Shown here: one piece after another, positions 50,064-62,023 of the stretch | Position numbering within the stretch: the first letter of the stretch is position 1 | Layout: each line of letters opens with the position of its first letter | NCBI RefSeq assembly: GCF_016808095.1 | Contig: NC_068974.1 | Coordinates: 25,838,825 to 25,902,824, forward strand | Direction of reading: 5' to 3' | From: Vigna angularis | Taxonomy: Eukaryota > Streptophyta > Magnoliopsida > Fabales > Fabaceae | DNA length: 64,000 nucleotides | Translations under genes and position numbers: made by a program | Notes under the pieces: model-generated | Told to the model about the DNA's origin: nothing | The model's database searches: none | What the model saw: the letters and a program-made list of their open reading frames with translations, nothing else

Positions 50064-50109
<46 letters not shown>
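50064..50109. repeat. (TA)n microsatellite
   Basis: About 22 TA units 350 bp upstream of ACX copy B. Confidence 0.95.
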
Positions 50110-50112
<3 letters not shown>

Positions 50113-50302
50113 TTGTTACATTTATTTGATACAATTTTTGTATCTTATATTTTTTATAAAAAAATAAAAATTTACATTTTCATAACTATTTTATCTTTAT
50201 TATATATATTAAATAAATATAAATGTTTGTCATCTTCTTATTTCGTTTAAGTTATATATTTCTAAAATATTAACAACATTTTCTAACAGGACTTTTTAAT
50301 AC

Positions 50303-50303
<1 letters not shown>

Positions 50304-50368
<65 letters not shown>
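50304..50368. repeat. (TA)n microsatellite in ACX-B promoter/leader
   Basis: Long TA tract, with a single TTTA break, ending ~85 bp before the start codon. It replaces the short (TA)(GA) tract of copy A and may alter promoter spacing. Confidence 0.95.
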
Positions 50369-53300
50369 GAAAGAGTCACACAGTTTCTTTCTCATAGACA
50401 CACTGAGTTCTGGCTCGTCAACTTCCCATCCACCATTCCCCAGCACTCTCGCCATGGATCACCGTGTCTCCCGTCGAACCGAGATCCTAACCAACCACCT
50501 CCTCCGCCGTGCACCGCCGCCTTCCTCCGTTCTGCAGCCCCACCGCTGCCTGAGCTACTCCCCTCCCGAGCTCTCCAACGAATTCGCGTTCGACTTGCGA
50601 GAGATGCGACGGTTAATGGACGGACACAATCTGGAGGACCGCGATTGGCTCTTCTCCGTCATCGTGCAGAGCGCACTCTTCAACCGTCGCGAGCGCGGCG
50701 GCAGAATTTTCGTCTGCCCCGACTACAACCAGTCCATGGAGCAGCAGCGCGAAGCCACAATGAGGCGCATAGAGTATCTTGTGGAGAGAGGGGTTTTCCG
50801 AGGGTGGCTCACTGGCGAGGGTCCGGAGGAGGAGCTGAGGAAACTTGCGCTCCATGAGGTTATAGGGATGTATGATCACTCCCTTGCTGTTAAGCTTGTG
50901 GTTCACTACTTCCTCTGGTTGGTTATGTTTTCTCTTTTCTTTTCTATCGTTTTCTTCTTCAGAATAGTTGGAATTTAAATTAGAAACCATTTATACTACA
51001 ACGATCAGTTTTGACTTCTTTGTGAGTATTTTGGGAGAAGAAAGTAAAAAAAATTTATACAATTTCCTACATTTAGCTTTTGCATAAATTAATTTGCAGA
51101 AATAATTTTTATTACCTTTCTTAACTTTGATGAAATAAAGATGAAAAAATATTTATGCCGATAAAATCTGCAACAACGGATAATTAATATTTATAGATAT
51201 TTATTATTTATAGATTGGTATTATAATATTATGTAAAAAGTTCAATGTAAATATTATAACCCTGCAAAAAACTAAAATAAAAATTTGTTTTATTTTTGTT
51301 AAATTAAATTTAATTAAAATTTAAATTAATTTATATTTTGTTAAATTAAATTTAATTAAAATTAAAATTTTAATTTTCTATTTAATTTATATTAAATTAT
51401 ATTTATTGTCATTTAATTTTATTTTAAAAAATTATAAAATGTATATTTTTTAAATATTTTTATGTATCTTGGATATTTATGATTTTTAAAATATCCGCTT
51501 TTTAAACAGATATTCAAGTGTTATCGACTGGATAACGGATAACTGATAAACACTCTTGTTCATGCTTGACCCGTCATTTCAATGCTCCATTTATTTTACC
51601 GAGTTAATTTTAATTTTTTCTTTAAAGAATTTCTTATGCTGAAGTTTATTTGAACATGCTTGAAAAGAATTACTATCTCCTTAATAGCGTGTGCATGAAT
51701 GAAATGTTAAAAGGGTCTTCGGGAGAAGTTCTCTACTTGAAAAAGTTGTAAATTTTCGGAAGAGAAATTCATTTAATTGCTTCTAGCTTTTACTCAAACC
51801 GAACCGTAGTCTCTAAAGTAGTAATACTCTTTTTTAGGTTATGTTTTGTTTTCTTTCTCCATCCTCCACGTTTTTTCTTGGGTAAATAACCTTTTTGTCC
51901 TAAGAGTGTTCAGCAGTTTGGCAGTGGTTGTCGTTTATTCGTTTTAGACACAGACTGTTCAACATTTTGTTATTTGGATTTGATAGTTTGGTAGCTATAT
52001 AATTCAAGTTAGGTATCGTTGGATGAATTGTGTAACATGTGGTAGTTGCTGGCACTAGTCTCTGAAAACGCAACAATATCCTAAAAATCTACTAAATTTA
52101 GTAAGCGGTTCTAAAATTGAAAAAGTTATTACTAGAATTCCCTCTCTTCTCAGCTCTGTGTACAACACTCGTTTTGGATGGGGGCTTCCAAATGCATGAA
52201 GCTGTTAAAATTCATTTAGTTGTTCCAAATACATTGTAAACTAGACCTGTGCTGACAAGTAACCAACCTGCATTGATAGGGAAAATATACTAATGTCATG
52301 AATAATGCTGTATTGAATACGGACTGATGTGATTAACGGATTGAAAATCCTTTTCCAAACAGTTTTAAGCAGGAAAAACGTGATTTATCCTTTTTCTGAG
52401 TTGGTGAAAGTTAGAAAACGATATCAAGTTTGTCCTACAAGTACCTTTTTCAAGCTAACATTGTTTTAAAATGATGGAAGCAGCAGTGATTAAACTTTTA
52501 TGATTTGGTTTAGCTACACTTGTTCTATGTTTCAAACCAACTATGAAGGGTCATGAATGTTTTATATCTGACAAAGCTCACGCCACATGCTTCTACACTT
52601 TTCCTATAAGAGGTTGCTTTTCAATCAGAGTTTTAAGTTTAAATATAACTATGTTCTTGACGAAGAAAACTTGATGGTCTTGCATTAGTGAGACCAAGCC
52701 TTGATTTTGTATATTGTGTGTATTTTGGTCGGGAGAGGGTTCTGAAGGGTGAATTCAAGTGTTCAAATTCTGCTTGTAAAGGAAATTTTTTTACTTTTAT
52801 CACATACCTGGACTTTCTTCTAGTGAACACGTCCTTTGCCAGACAATCTTCCAGGACCTATAGTTTAATGATATTCTGTGCCCTTTAAAGCAAGAAAGCT
52901 CTATAGGAGGAACTGAAACGTAAATAAGTTAGCTAGTTTAATTTCTCCTATTGTTTTATTCTTATAAATTAACTAGTTTAATGGATTTCAGGGGAGGAGC
53001 CGTGAAGTTTTTAGGAACCAAGCGCCATCATGACAAGTGGTTAAGTGCTACTGAAAACTATGACATGAAGGGTTGTTTTGCTTTGTCTGAGTTGGGCCAT
53101 GGAAGTAATGTACGTGAATATTGCTAAATTAGTTGGGTTCATTTGGTCCGCTAGTAATTTATTTTGATTTTTCCGTCACCTTTAATAATTCTTTCCACAC
53201 TAATTTTTACAGGTGCGAGGAATTGAAACAATCACTACCTATGATTCAAACACTGGAGAATTTGTAGTCAATACTCCATGTGAATCGGGCCAGAAGTATT

Positions 53301-56065
53301 GGATTGGTGGTGCAGATGTAATGATTCTTTTCGTATAATTCATAATTATTTAAAAGCCTAGACATGATAAGATTGGGTGCTGACATTTTTCTCCTGCTCC
53401 AACTTTGTATATATCAACCCTCTGTTCTTAACTTGTTCTCCTATTCAGCATGCAACACATACTATAGTCTTTTCACAGCTCTATATAAATGGAAGCAATC
53501 AAGGGGTGCATGCATTCATTGCCCAAATCAGGGATTCAGATGGAAACATATGTCCAAACATTCGAATAGCCGATTGTGGTCACAAAATTGGTGTAAATGG
53601 AGTTGATAATGGCCGTATCTGGTAATCTATCATTTTTCAAAAAAGTTGTGCTTGAAAAATGAATTTCATATAAATGAATGAACTCAGAAACTCTGGACAC
53701 GGATCCTCAGGTTTGATAATGTGAGGATACCTCGGGAGAATTTGTTGAATTCTGTGGGTGATGTTTCCCCAACTGGTGAATATTTGAGTGCCATAAAAAA
53801 TGTTGATCAGGTGATTTGCTTTTTCAGAGAGATGATATTCCCTTTGGTCTCCTTGTGGTCTTCTTTATTCTCTTTGAGAAGTTTGTTCACATATCTTTTG
53901 TTGTATGTTATTCTTGCTACAGAGGTTTGCTGCTTTCTTAGCCCCTTTGACCAGTGGTCGGGTTATTATTGTTGGTATTGCTGTTTACATTTCCAAGGTA
54001 GTGAGACCATCTATATTTGCGGATTTCACGTTTGTCATTGTTTTTGTTTATTTTCTTTGTATTTAACTAACTCATTCCAAAATTTCATATCTTATTGTCG
54101 TGCCATTTATTTGTCCTTAGATTAGCTTGGCCATTGCTGTAAGATATGCACTGACAAGGAGGGCATTCTCCATTACACCAAATGGGCCTGAAGTTTTACT
54201 TCTTGATTACCCTAGTCATCAACGGCGTCTGTTACCTTTACTTGCAAAGGTGTAAGTTCTCTAATTACATGCATTTTGATATTTATTTGATTAGACCTCA
54301 AAAATAAAAATGATTCAATTCTTTATGGGAAACTAAAGCTTAGGTATGCCATTTTGAATATATTCCTCAATGAAAGATATATGCCTTTTGTTTTTCTCAC
54401 CAAAATTGTAAAGACAAAGAATCTTTAAAAATATGGATACCCTAGTTTAACCAATTAGTGAATATAAAAAGACCAAGACAATACCTTTATATGTTCATTT
54501 CTTTACTTTTTTGGTTCAGATATGCAATGAGTTTTTCTGCAAATGACCTCAAAATGATGTATGTTAAAAGAACACCGAAGTCAAACAAAGCAATTCATAT
54601 TATCTCTAGTGCATACAAGGCTACTTTTACTTGGAATAATATGCGTACTCTTCGGGTAAGTTTTTCCTGGGGTTTGATAGGTAGTATTGTAAGCTGTTGC
54701 CCTCTCTAAGGTTCTATTAATGCTTGAACTAGGAATGTCGTGAAGCCTGCGGAGGCCAAGGAGTTAAATCTGAAAATCGTGTTGGTCTTTTCATGGGTGA
54801 ATTTGATGCGCAATCAACATTTGAGGGGGACAACAATGTTCTGATGCAGCAGGTAAAATGAGTATCTGTTAAATACCCAGGAAATATGATGAGCTGGTTT
54901 CATTGTGCAAAACATTAATTGGATCCTAATAAGTTGTGTTTGTTTATTTTCATTTGACTTTTAAGCAGTGTAATAATAATTATTATGGAATAGTTATACA
55001 AAATCCAACTTAGGATTAGGGATGACAACGGGTCGGGTCAGACATGAATAGTGCCTACCCGCAACCCGACCCGCATGCAAAAACTGTACTCGCAACCCGA
55101 CTTGCTACTCGCTGGATATCTGCATAAAAAAAATCTATGAATTTTTTTCAACCCGCGGATACCCGTTTTCAACCCATAAATATTTTAAATATATATTTTG
55201 TGAATTTTTAAATAAGGTTTAAATTAAATTACAAGTTAAAGAGAACAATTTAATATATTTGCTACATATTAAAAAGACATAAGGTAATTTTTAAACAAGT
55301 TAAAGAAAACAAATACTGAACAACTTTTGAAAAAAAAGATACGAGGAAGAAACACCATGTAAGTAACTGAAGTCTCAATTTAGTCACAAGATTAACTCAC
55401 AAATACCTACCAATTTCTGAAACAGAGAGATAAAGAATTTCCAAGAGAACGTGTAACACCCCGATTTAGGCGTTACAATTTATTTTCCACACAATACATA
55501 TGTAATTTTTTTCTTTAACAAATTTCAACACCCATAAAATATTACGTTCTTTATTACAACACAAGTCTTCTGAAAATAAAATTCCACACAGTTCATAAAC
55601 TTCTGAAATTTAAAATTTCACACAGTTCGGAAATTCAAACATAGATTTATTTTAGAAATTCCCCATGTCTCCTTTTTCCCACAGATCTCTCATCTTCTAA
55701 GCAAGTCCAGAACCATCTGCTAATTCATCTGAAATAGTTTCTGCTCCCGTATAATACCACACATTATACGATCATTGCATTCACATACACAAACACAAAC
55801 AGTAGGGTGAGCTAACCAAATCAAGAAATATACATTATCCACAATCTTACTAATATCTCAAGTGTGGCAATCAATCAAATACATGCAGCTCAAACATACT
55901 CAAAAACCAACTATTACACTGATACTTTATAATATTTCTCCAGTCAAAAATCATCAGTCGATTCACTAGAGTTAATACAACATATTATTAATCTGCCTAC
56001 TTGCCAAAGCACAACAGTCAACAATCCTTCTGTCTACTTACAAAGTAGTATAACCATGATATACT

Positions 56066-56388
56066 GATTACTTACCAAAGTAATCTAACGAGGTGATCTA
56101 CTTACCAAAGTAGTATAACCATGTGATACTGACTACTTACCAAAGTAATCTAACGAGGTGATCTACTTACCAAAGTAGTATAACAAGGTGATATTGTCTA
56201 CTTACCAAAGTAGCACAATAATGTAATATTATCTACTTACCAAAGTAGCATAGCGTGGAACACTCCGCCTACTTACCAAAGCAGTGCGTTTTATGTCAAG
56301 TTCACCTCTCATTTTCCCACCTACTTACCAAAGTAGTGTCCGACTTCAAACCTCTCCTCTCCCGACTTACCAAAGTCGTAGGAAAATA
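56066..56388. repeat. Array of CTACTT-ACCA-AAGTAG hairpins
   Basis: Nine or so short inverted repeats, mostly spaced ~32-36 bp, all with the loop ACCA. Stem variants include GATTACTT/AAGTAATC (56066-56085), CTACTT/AAGTAG (56098-56113, 56163-56178, 56198-56213, 56233-56248, 56331-56346) and CGACTT/AAGTCG (56373-56388). Confidence 0.9.
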
Positions 56389-56849
56389 AATAAAAATTCA
56401 GATTTACAATTATGACAATAATGCCTATACCACCCATCCAAATTTACCATCAACTTATTTACAATTCATGATTTAACTCAAATAATTATTACAACTCAGA
56501 ATATTCAATATAATTTAATTTTCTAATATAGAATATATTATATTACTCATCCTCCAATCTCCAAAATACAACTACACATATAATTTAAGAATATAATTAT
56601 CCAAGTTTTTACCCAATACAAATAAATTTACTATTTCGTGAAAATATTACTCTTCACTCATATCATTAATTACAGATCTGAACCAATCAAACTAATAAAC
56701 AACATGTTTAACTCATATGGTAAAATTTTCAGTCCAATCCAACAGTTAATGAGGCGGAAATCATAATTTATGTATAAATGATCCAAAAACATAAATTAAG
56801 CAATATTAAGATCCCTGAGAAGATACGAAATTAATATCTCTAAATCTGT

Positions 56850-57500
56850 AATTCCGATCTAAAATCCGAACGGTCGAAGTATGCCACTATCTCTTAGGAA
56901 CAACATACTAAAAGTTCAGATTAATCTAACGGTTATCTAAGTAGATATGGAGATTTTACCGAGGTAACTCAAAGACAGAAACTTAAGTGGTTCTCGGTTA
57001 AACTCAAAATGCGGAATGAATTCCTCTAAGCACAGACATCTAGTTCCAAATCTGAACGGTCAAGATCACTTAATATGTCTTATGAACTACATACTAAAGT
57101 CTGGGCTCAATCTAACGGTAGATGAAATATATATGAAATTTGTACCATGATAGCTTAAGAACAACAATACAGTGTTCATCCGATTGTTTCACACTTTTGA
57201 AATTTCTTTCTCTAAACATAGAACTTCAATTACAAATCCGATCGGTCAAATTGTATTAATATGTCCTAAGAATCATATATCAAATTTTGAGATTGATCTA
57301 ACGGTTAAATAGGTCAAAATCTATATTGTTACCGAGACAACTTAGTAACAGAACTACAGGGTAACTAATTTACTCAAACTTGCAATATTTATTTCTCCAA
57401 GTACAAACTTCTATTTTCAAATCCGAACGGTCAAAGTTTAGTAATAGGTCTTAGGATTCACATACTAAAAGTTTAGCTAAATCCAACGGTGAAAACCATT
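56850..57500. repeat. ~186-bp tandem repeat in solo LTR
   Basis: Landmark AAATCCGAACGGTC (with variants) at 56862, 57048, 57234 and 57419, each followed ~65 bp later by a (T)C(T/C)AACGGT phrase and, in most units, a TACCGAGGTAACTC-like phrase. Units are diverged in sequence but constant in length. Confidence 0.88.
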
Positions 57501-59384
57501 AATAGAAATTTTTCACCACAGTAACTCGAAAATAAGAAATTATAATCATGAAAACCAAATTTTACACAAGTCAATATATAACTACCATTACCAAATTTTA
57601 ACACATTCATACTCATATTCATGATCATAATCAAGAAAGGATTAGCTCCCCTACCTCTTCTCCTTGCAAGAAATTCTTCACTCTTGATACCTCTAGACCA
57701 CCACCTTTGCTTGTTTTCACTTTCAATTTCAAAGAAAATTCTAACTTAAATCTCTCTTCTTCAAAGAGAGCAATTCCTCTCCTCCTTGCTAGACCAAGTC
57801 AGTCTCCACACTTAGAATACTTAGGATTTTCGTTCACCTCCCACCAAGGACCTCTCTACTCTCTCCCAAAACTCCAAATCTGATTTGGAATTAAAAGAAG
57901 ATGCCTTAGACAACAAAGGACCTATGCACTTGGTACTTAGCAATAATAAACAACCAATGAACCATCCTAAACCATTTTTTTTCAGCCCTAAAACATGGTA
58001 GGAAAGTCTCCAAAGGTTCCAAAATGTTCTCCTAGTTCAGAACACAACCTACCCACTCCAAAAAAATCGCAACTTGTAAAAATGTACCTAAAATTAAGGT
58101 TGGACGCTAGCCCCTGGACAGCAACACTGTCACGTTTTCCCCAGCTTAATTAGACCCCTTCCCGAAGTCCAAAATATGCGTATGAGTAGTCAAATTGAAG
58201 CTCTTTGAGTCTAGTTTCCAATGAAACAAGAATCAACTCAATTGAAGTTCGGTAGAGAGAGTAATCAGCAAAACAGTCATCATAGGTCAAAACTGAACAT
58301 ACCTGAGCGTGATTAACGTTTCCGAGTTTTAATAATTTTACTGCAGTTAGCCCGGTAGTCCAAAAATTTATATTTATGTGTCCAATTAAAGATATTTGAG
58401 TCTAGTTTCCAATAAAACAAGAATCAACTCAATTGATATTTTCTACAAAAAGTTATAATTAAAATAGTAAACCATGTCAAACCTGACAGCATTCCATTTT
58501 ACATTATAACTTGAACTTTTTACAACTTGGTAAATTCTTGAGGTTCTAGGGTCTTACAGAACGCAAACAGGAACCCTAAACCCAAATTTTGAAAACGAAC
58601 GCAATCACACAAATCTCAAAACCGCGATAACAACCAAGGTCTTAAAAAATCCAATTTGCATCAATGATCTAAAATCCAAAAAAGCTCAAAACACTCATTC
58701 GAATCATAACCCAAAAATCGCATTACCAATCAACAGGGAAGAAATCAAGAAACGAACTCTCAAAACACGAATCAAAACGTACAAAAGAAACCCCGAAAAT
58801 CAGAGAACAAATAAAACCCTAATTTCAAATCCCAAATCGGGACAAAACCCCAATCAGAACCAAGAGAGAGAGGAAGAGGGAATGAAGCCTACTCCCTGCG
58901 CGAGCTGAACCAGAAGGAAGAAGAAAAGAGTCCTCCGTTAAGAGAGAATTTTCTAATGGGATTCTATGTATATGTTTATATCTCTATTAGGGTTTTATGT
59001 CAAAAGTAATGTAATCCTTTTTTTTTTCTTTTAAAAAAAAGGTAATTGAAAGGAATCCTAAGTCATTGTTATCAAAATTTCCCTTTTTTAAGAGTAATAA
59101 AAAAATTAATTTTAAAAAAAATAATTTAAAAAAATATTAATTAAATTTTTATTATTTTTTCGGGTAAAGTGTATCTGCGGGTTGGATAGTATAATACCCG
59201 TATCTGATCCGTTTAGAAGCGGGTATTAAAATATCTGCTACCCGTTACCCGCGGATAATAAATATTCGTGGATAGTAACTATTTGTCGCGGGTTTTATTC
59301 GTGAATATCTGCGGACGCAGATTTTTTTGCCATCCCTAGTTAGATACTAGATGGGCCTTCCTCAAAAGGCATTTGACTTTGGGT

Positions 59385-60105
59385 TGTTGGGAGTTGCTCC
59401 CTCCACCCCCACACGTCTCTTCCTCCACCTCCCCAATTTTCTAAAATGCCAATTATATCCTTCTAAAATGACAATTATATCCTCAAAAGTTAAAATTTTT
59501 TATTTTTATTATTTTAATATTTTAATTTATTTAAAACTTCTGATTTACTTCCCTCTACACCTCTTCCTCTCTTCCATTTCCGTTTACCTTTCTCTCTTCC
59601 GTCAAGCTTCTTCTCCATTTCTCCATTTCCGTTTATCATTTTCTCTTCAAGCCTCATCAACCTTTCACTTCTATTTCTCCATTTCTTTCTTCTTACCATA
59701 TATAACATTTAAAATTATAAATTTAAATATAAATTACTGTAAATAAAATAAACAAATAAAATAAAAACGAAACGTAAAAGGAACACTGCCTCTGGACGAA
59801 TGACATCCTTCAACGGATGTCAACATCCGTTTAAGGCAAAACGGATGTCGACATCCGTTTCGCCTTAAACGGATGTTGACATCCGTTGAAGGATGTCATC
59901 CGTCCAGAGGCAGTGTTCCTTTTACGTTTCGTTTTTATTTTACTACGTTTTGCGGCTCATGCAAGGATTATAGGCTTGGATATTCAAAGGATTATTGGAA
60001 GTATGGGAAGGGTTTAGGGTTTAGAATTATAGGAAGGATTATGACTACGTACCTGGAGAGGAACCACGACAAGGACACTACACCATAAACGCACTGCACC
60101 ACGTA
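59385..60105. other. Unrelated block replacing ACX exons 10-12
   Basis: Similarity to copy A stops after TTTGGGTTGTT (near 59385) and resumes at TTGCTGAATATTCTTGC (near 60106). The block starts GGGAGTTGCTCCCTCCACC, is pyrimidine-rich to 59700, holds the palindrome, and ends in unique text. It may be a transposon or filler DNA from a break-repair event. No coding region recognised. Confidence 0.75.
59757..59942. repeat. 186-bp near-perfect palindrome
   Basis: Symmetric about GTC|GAC at 59847-59852 with about two mismatched pairs and no indel. The inner part holds three copies of a smaller palindrome, ACGGATGT(YR)ACATCCGT; the outer part reads GGAACACTGCCTCTGGACG and its mirror. A 93-bp arm with no spacer would fold into a very stable hairpin. 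Confidence 0.97.
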
Positions 60106-62021
60106 TTGCTGAATATTCTTGCTATAAAATATTATTGCTTGTATGTATTAATTACTTGTTTTGCCCTACAATCAAACCAGATAAGAAATTAGTTCCTCGT
60201 CAAATCGGTCCGGTTCCAAACACCATGCTTTTCACTATTGGTTAAGTTTTGCTAGAAATTACAAAATCACTAGTTGGACTTGTTAAGAAGTGGGATCCAC
60301 ACAATTTTCTGATATTTAACAAGACTTTATTATAAGTTTTTCTATAAAAATTCATTGAAAAAATACATAACTTATTTTGTAGCAAATTAAAATTATTTAT
60401 TTACAAGTTAAAATTAGTTTTTTTTAGGAATTAATGTACGGTAACTTCTTCATGAAGTTGATTTGAACTAATACTTAAGTGAAATTTAGTTTATGAGATA
60501 AATTTATTTATAATTCTTTTTAGAAAGGTTAAATATATTTTTTTAATTTAAATAAAAATAAAAATTAGTCTTTTTTTTTTAAACTTTAGTCTAATTTAAT
60601 AAGTGGATTTAATTTTTTTAATAAAATTTTGTCAGATTTATTTAACGTTTCAAAAGTATTTCAGGATAACATTTGATTTGTTTATATCGTTTGACATATT
60701 TATGCTTCAATGAGAGACTAATTTTAATTTTCACTAAATGTAAATGAATAAAAAATATATTTAACCCGTTGTTAAAATTTTGTACAAATACAACTCAAAC
60801 TTTAGTATTAAACAGAGTATATTCTAAAGGGTGTGTTGTCGAGACTATGTTAGGATTTTCGTCCTGCTCTTGTGCAATTATTTGTAGGGTAAAAATGATC
60901 TCTTTACTTTTATTTGCCTTCGCTGTAGGATGTGTTGGGTCTATTGAGATCGTTGTATGCTGTAATAAGTGTGATGAAGATGCTACCTTTCTTCGATATG
61001 GATACTTGTCAACAGAGAATTGCATCTGCAGCGAGGAAAGAGGTGGCAAAGCTATGTGCTGAACTTCGACCACATGCACTTGCCTTGGTCAGTTCCTTTG
61101 GTATTCCTGATGCTTTCTTGAGCCCTATTGCATATAACTGGGTTGATTCAAATTCTTGGTCTTCTCAAAAGCTTATGCAAATTTCTGCATTTCAATAGTA
61201 TCTTTGTTGCATGTTATGGGGTGAATAAAAAGTTAAAGAACAAAATAAAATGTTGGTATACGAGGGAAACCAAGGCCAGATCATTCGGATTGAGTTTCAT
61301 CAATTATTTCTGTACCATTTAGTAAATTGCTCTTAAGGTATTTGAATCTGATAAATGTACCTCAATTACATCTTTATATTTTATTGAATCAGAAATTGAG
61401 ATGCGTTGAGTTAAAGTTAGTTTATGTCACTGTTGATGTGGTCTGTATTTATGTTTACACACATGACTTTGTTTTTATATGTTTACACAGGCTAACTAAC
61501 CAACACAGATTGTGCAAACAAACATTATTTTGCTTTGAAGAGGAGTGAAACAGAAAATAAAGAAATAGGAGGAATAAAGACTGAAGGAAAACAGAAGTAG
61601 AAAAGATATGCTTGAGATAAATAGAAATTATTAAGAAAAAAGTGGAATAATTATTTTGGAAATCTTTCTTCAACTAACATGCATAACTAATAAAAAGGAG
61701 GTAAATAGTGATTAAGAATTAAAAAAAAGTAATTGTGATTGGGAAATGGGTTTTATGATTTTTTATTTACTTTTTAAATACTATTCTTGGGATAACAAAA
61801 CTGTAAAAGTTAAAAAAAATATTAATAATAAGAGATGTTGAAGATTTTTCTTTAAGCTAAAACTCAATCGCGACTCTAATAATATGGTTTAAACTGTGAT
61901 GTAACACAAGAAATTTAATGACTAAAATCACACTAAAACGTAGTCATTTCATAAAAGGACATTTGACTGCCAACGAAACCTACATAAGGAAACCGACTAA
62001 TAAAATCTACAAAATAAAAAG

Positions 62022-62023
<2 letters not shown>

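Larger units (their letters stand above)
55452..58558. mobile_element. 3.1-kb solo LTR nested in the hAT-like element
   Basis: Starts TGTAACACCCCGATT and ends GGGTCTTACA, with a perfect 5-bp duplication GAACG at 55447-55451 and 58559-58563. These ends are typical of plant gypsy LTRs. No coding frame and no internal region are seen, so it is a solo LTR. It contains two internal arrays (hairpins at 56066-56388 and a ~186-bp repeat). Its length is large for an LTR. Confidence 0.85.
55017..59338. mobile_element. hAT-like non-autonomous element in ACX-B intron 9
   Basis: Terminal inverted repeats TAGGGATGACAA (left) and TTGCCATCCCTA (right), close to the Ac/Ds end TAGGGATGAAA. The flanks CTTAGGAT (left) and GTTAGAT (right) look like a damaged 8-bp duplication; copy A has the uninterrupted site AACTTAGGATACTAG, which proves the insertion. 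Both subterminal regions are rich in ACCCGCGGATA/CGGGT units, as in hAT elements. Without its nested LTR it is only ~1.2 kb and has no transposase. 58564-59000 looks like genic leader DNA on the minus strand. Confidence 0.85.
50454..61198 (+). pseudogene. ACX3-type acyl-CoA oxidase, copy B, lacking exons 10-12
   Basis: Exons found: 50454-50917, 52992-53109, 53213-53317, 53449-53621, 53711-53810, 53923-53997, 54121-54251, 54520-54655, 54733-54852 (exons 1-9) and 60929-61198 (exon 13). Splice sites are intact and the first nine exons are open. Exon 3 has lost 3 bp (GGAAN of copy A is GGAD). Other changes at conserved positions: AVKLVVHYFLW for AVKLGVHYFLW, and IIVGIAVYI for TIAVSAVYM. CGGQG and the catalytic TFEGDN are kept. 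Exons 10-12 (118 residues of the C-terminal ACOX domain in copy A) are absent, replaced by DNA at 59385-60105. Exon 13 has a 1-bp loss and a later 1-bp gain, so about 19 residues are read in another frame before homology resumes; the end reads SSQKLMQISAFQ. Exons 9 and 13 are both phase 0, so skipping would give 563 residues. Probably non-functional as an oxidase; expression unknown. Confidence 0.9.

Noticed and set aside
56066..56388. Hairpin array as a CRISPR array
   Set aside because: Plant nuclear DNA inside an LTR; the spacers are repeated rather than unique and no cas gene is near.
59757..59942. Palindrome as a transcription terminator
   Set aside because: It is far too long, lies within an intron, and such terminators do not operate in plant nuclear genes.
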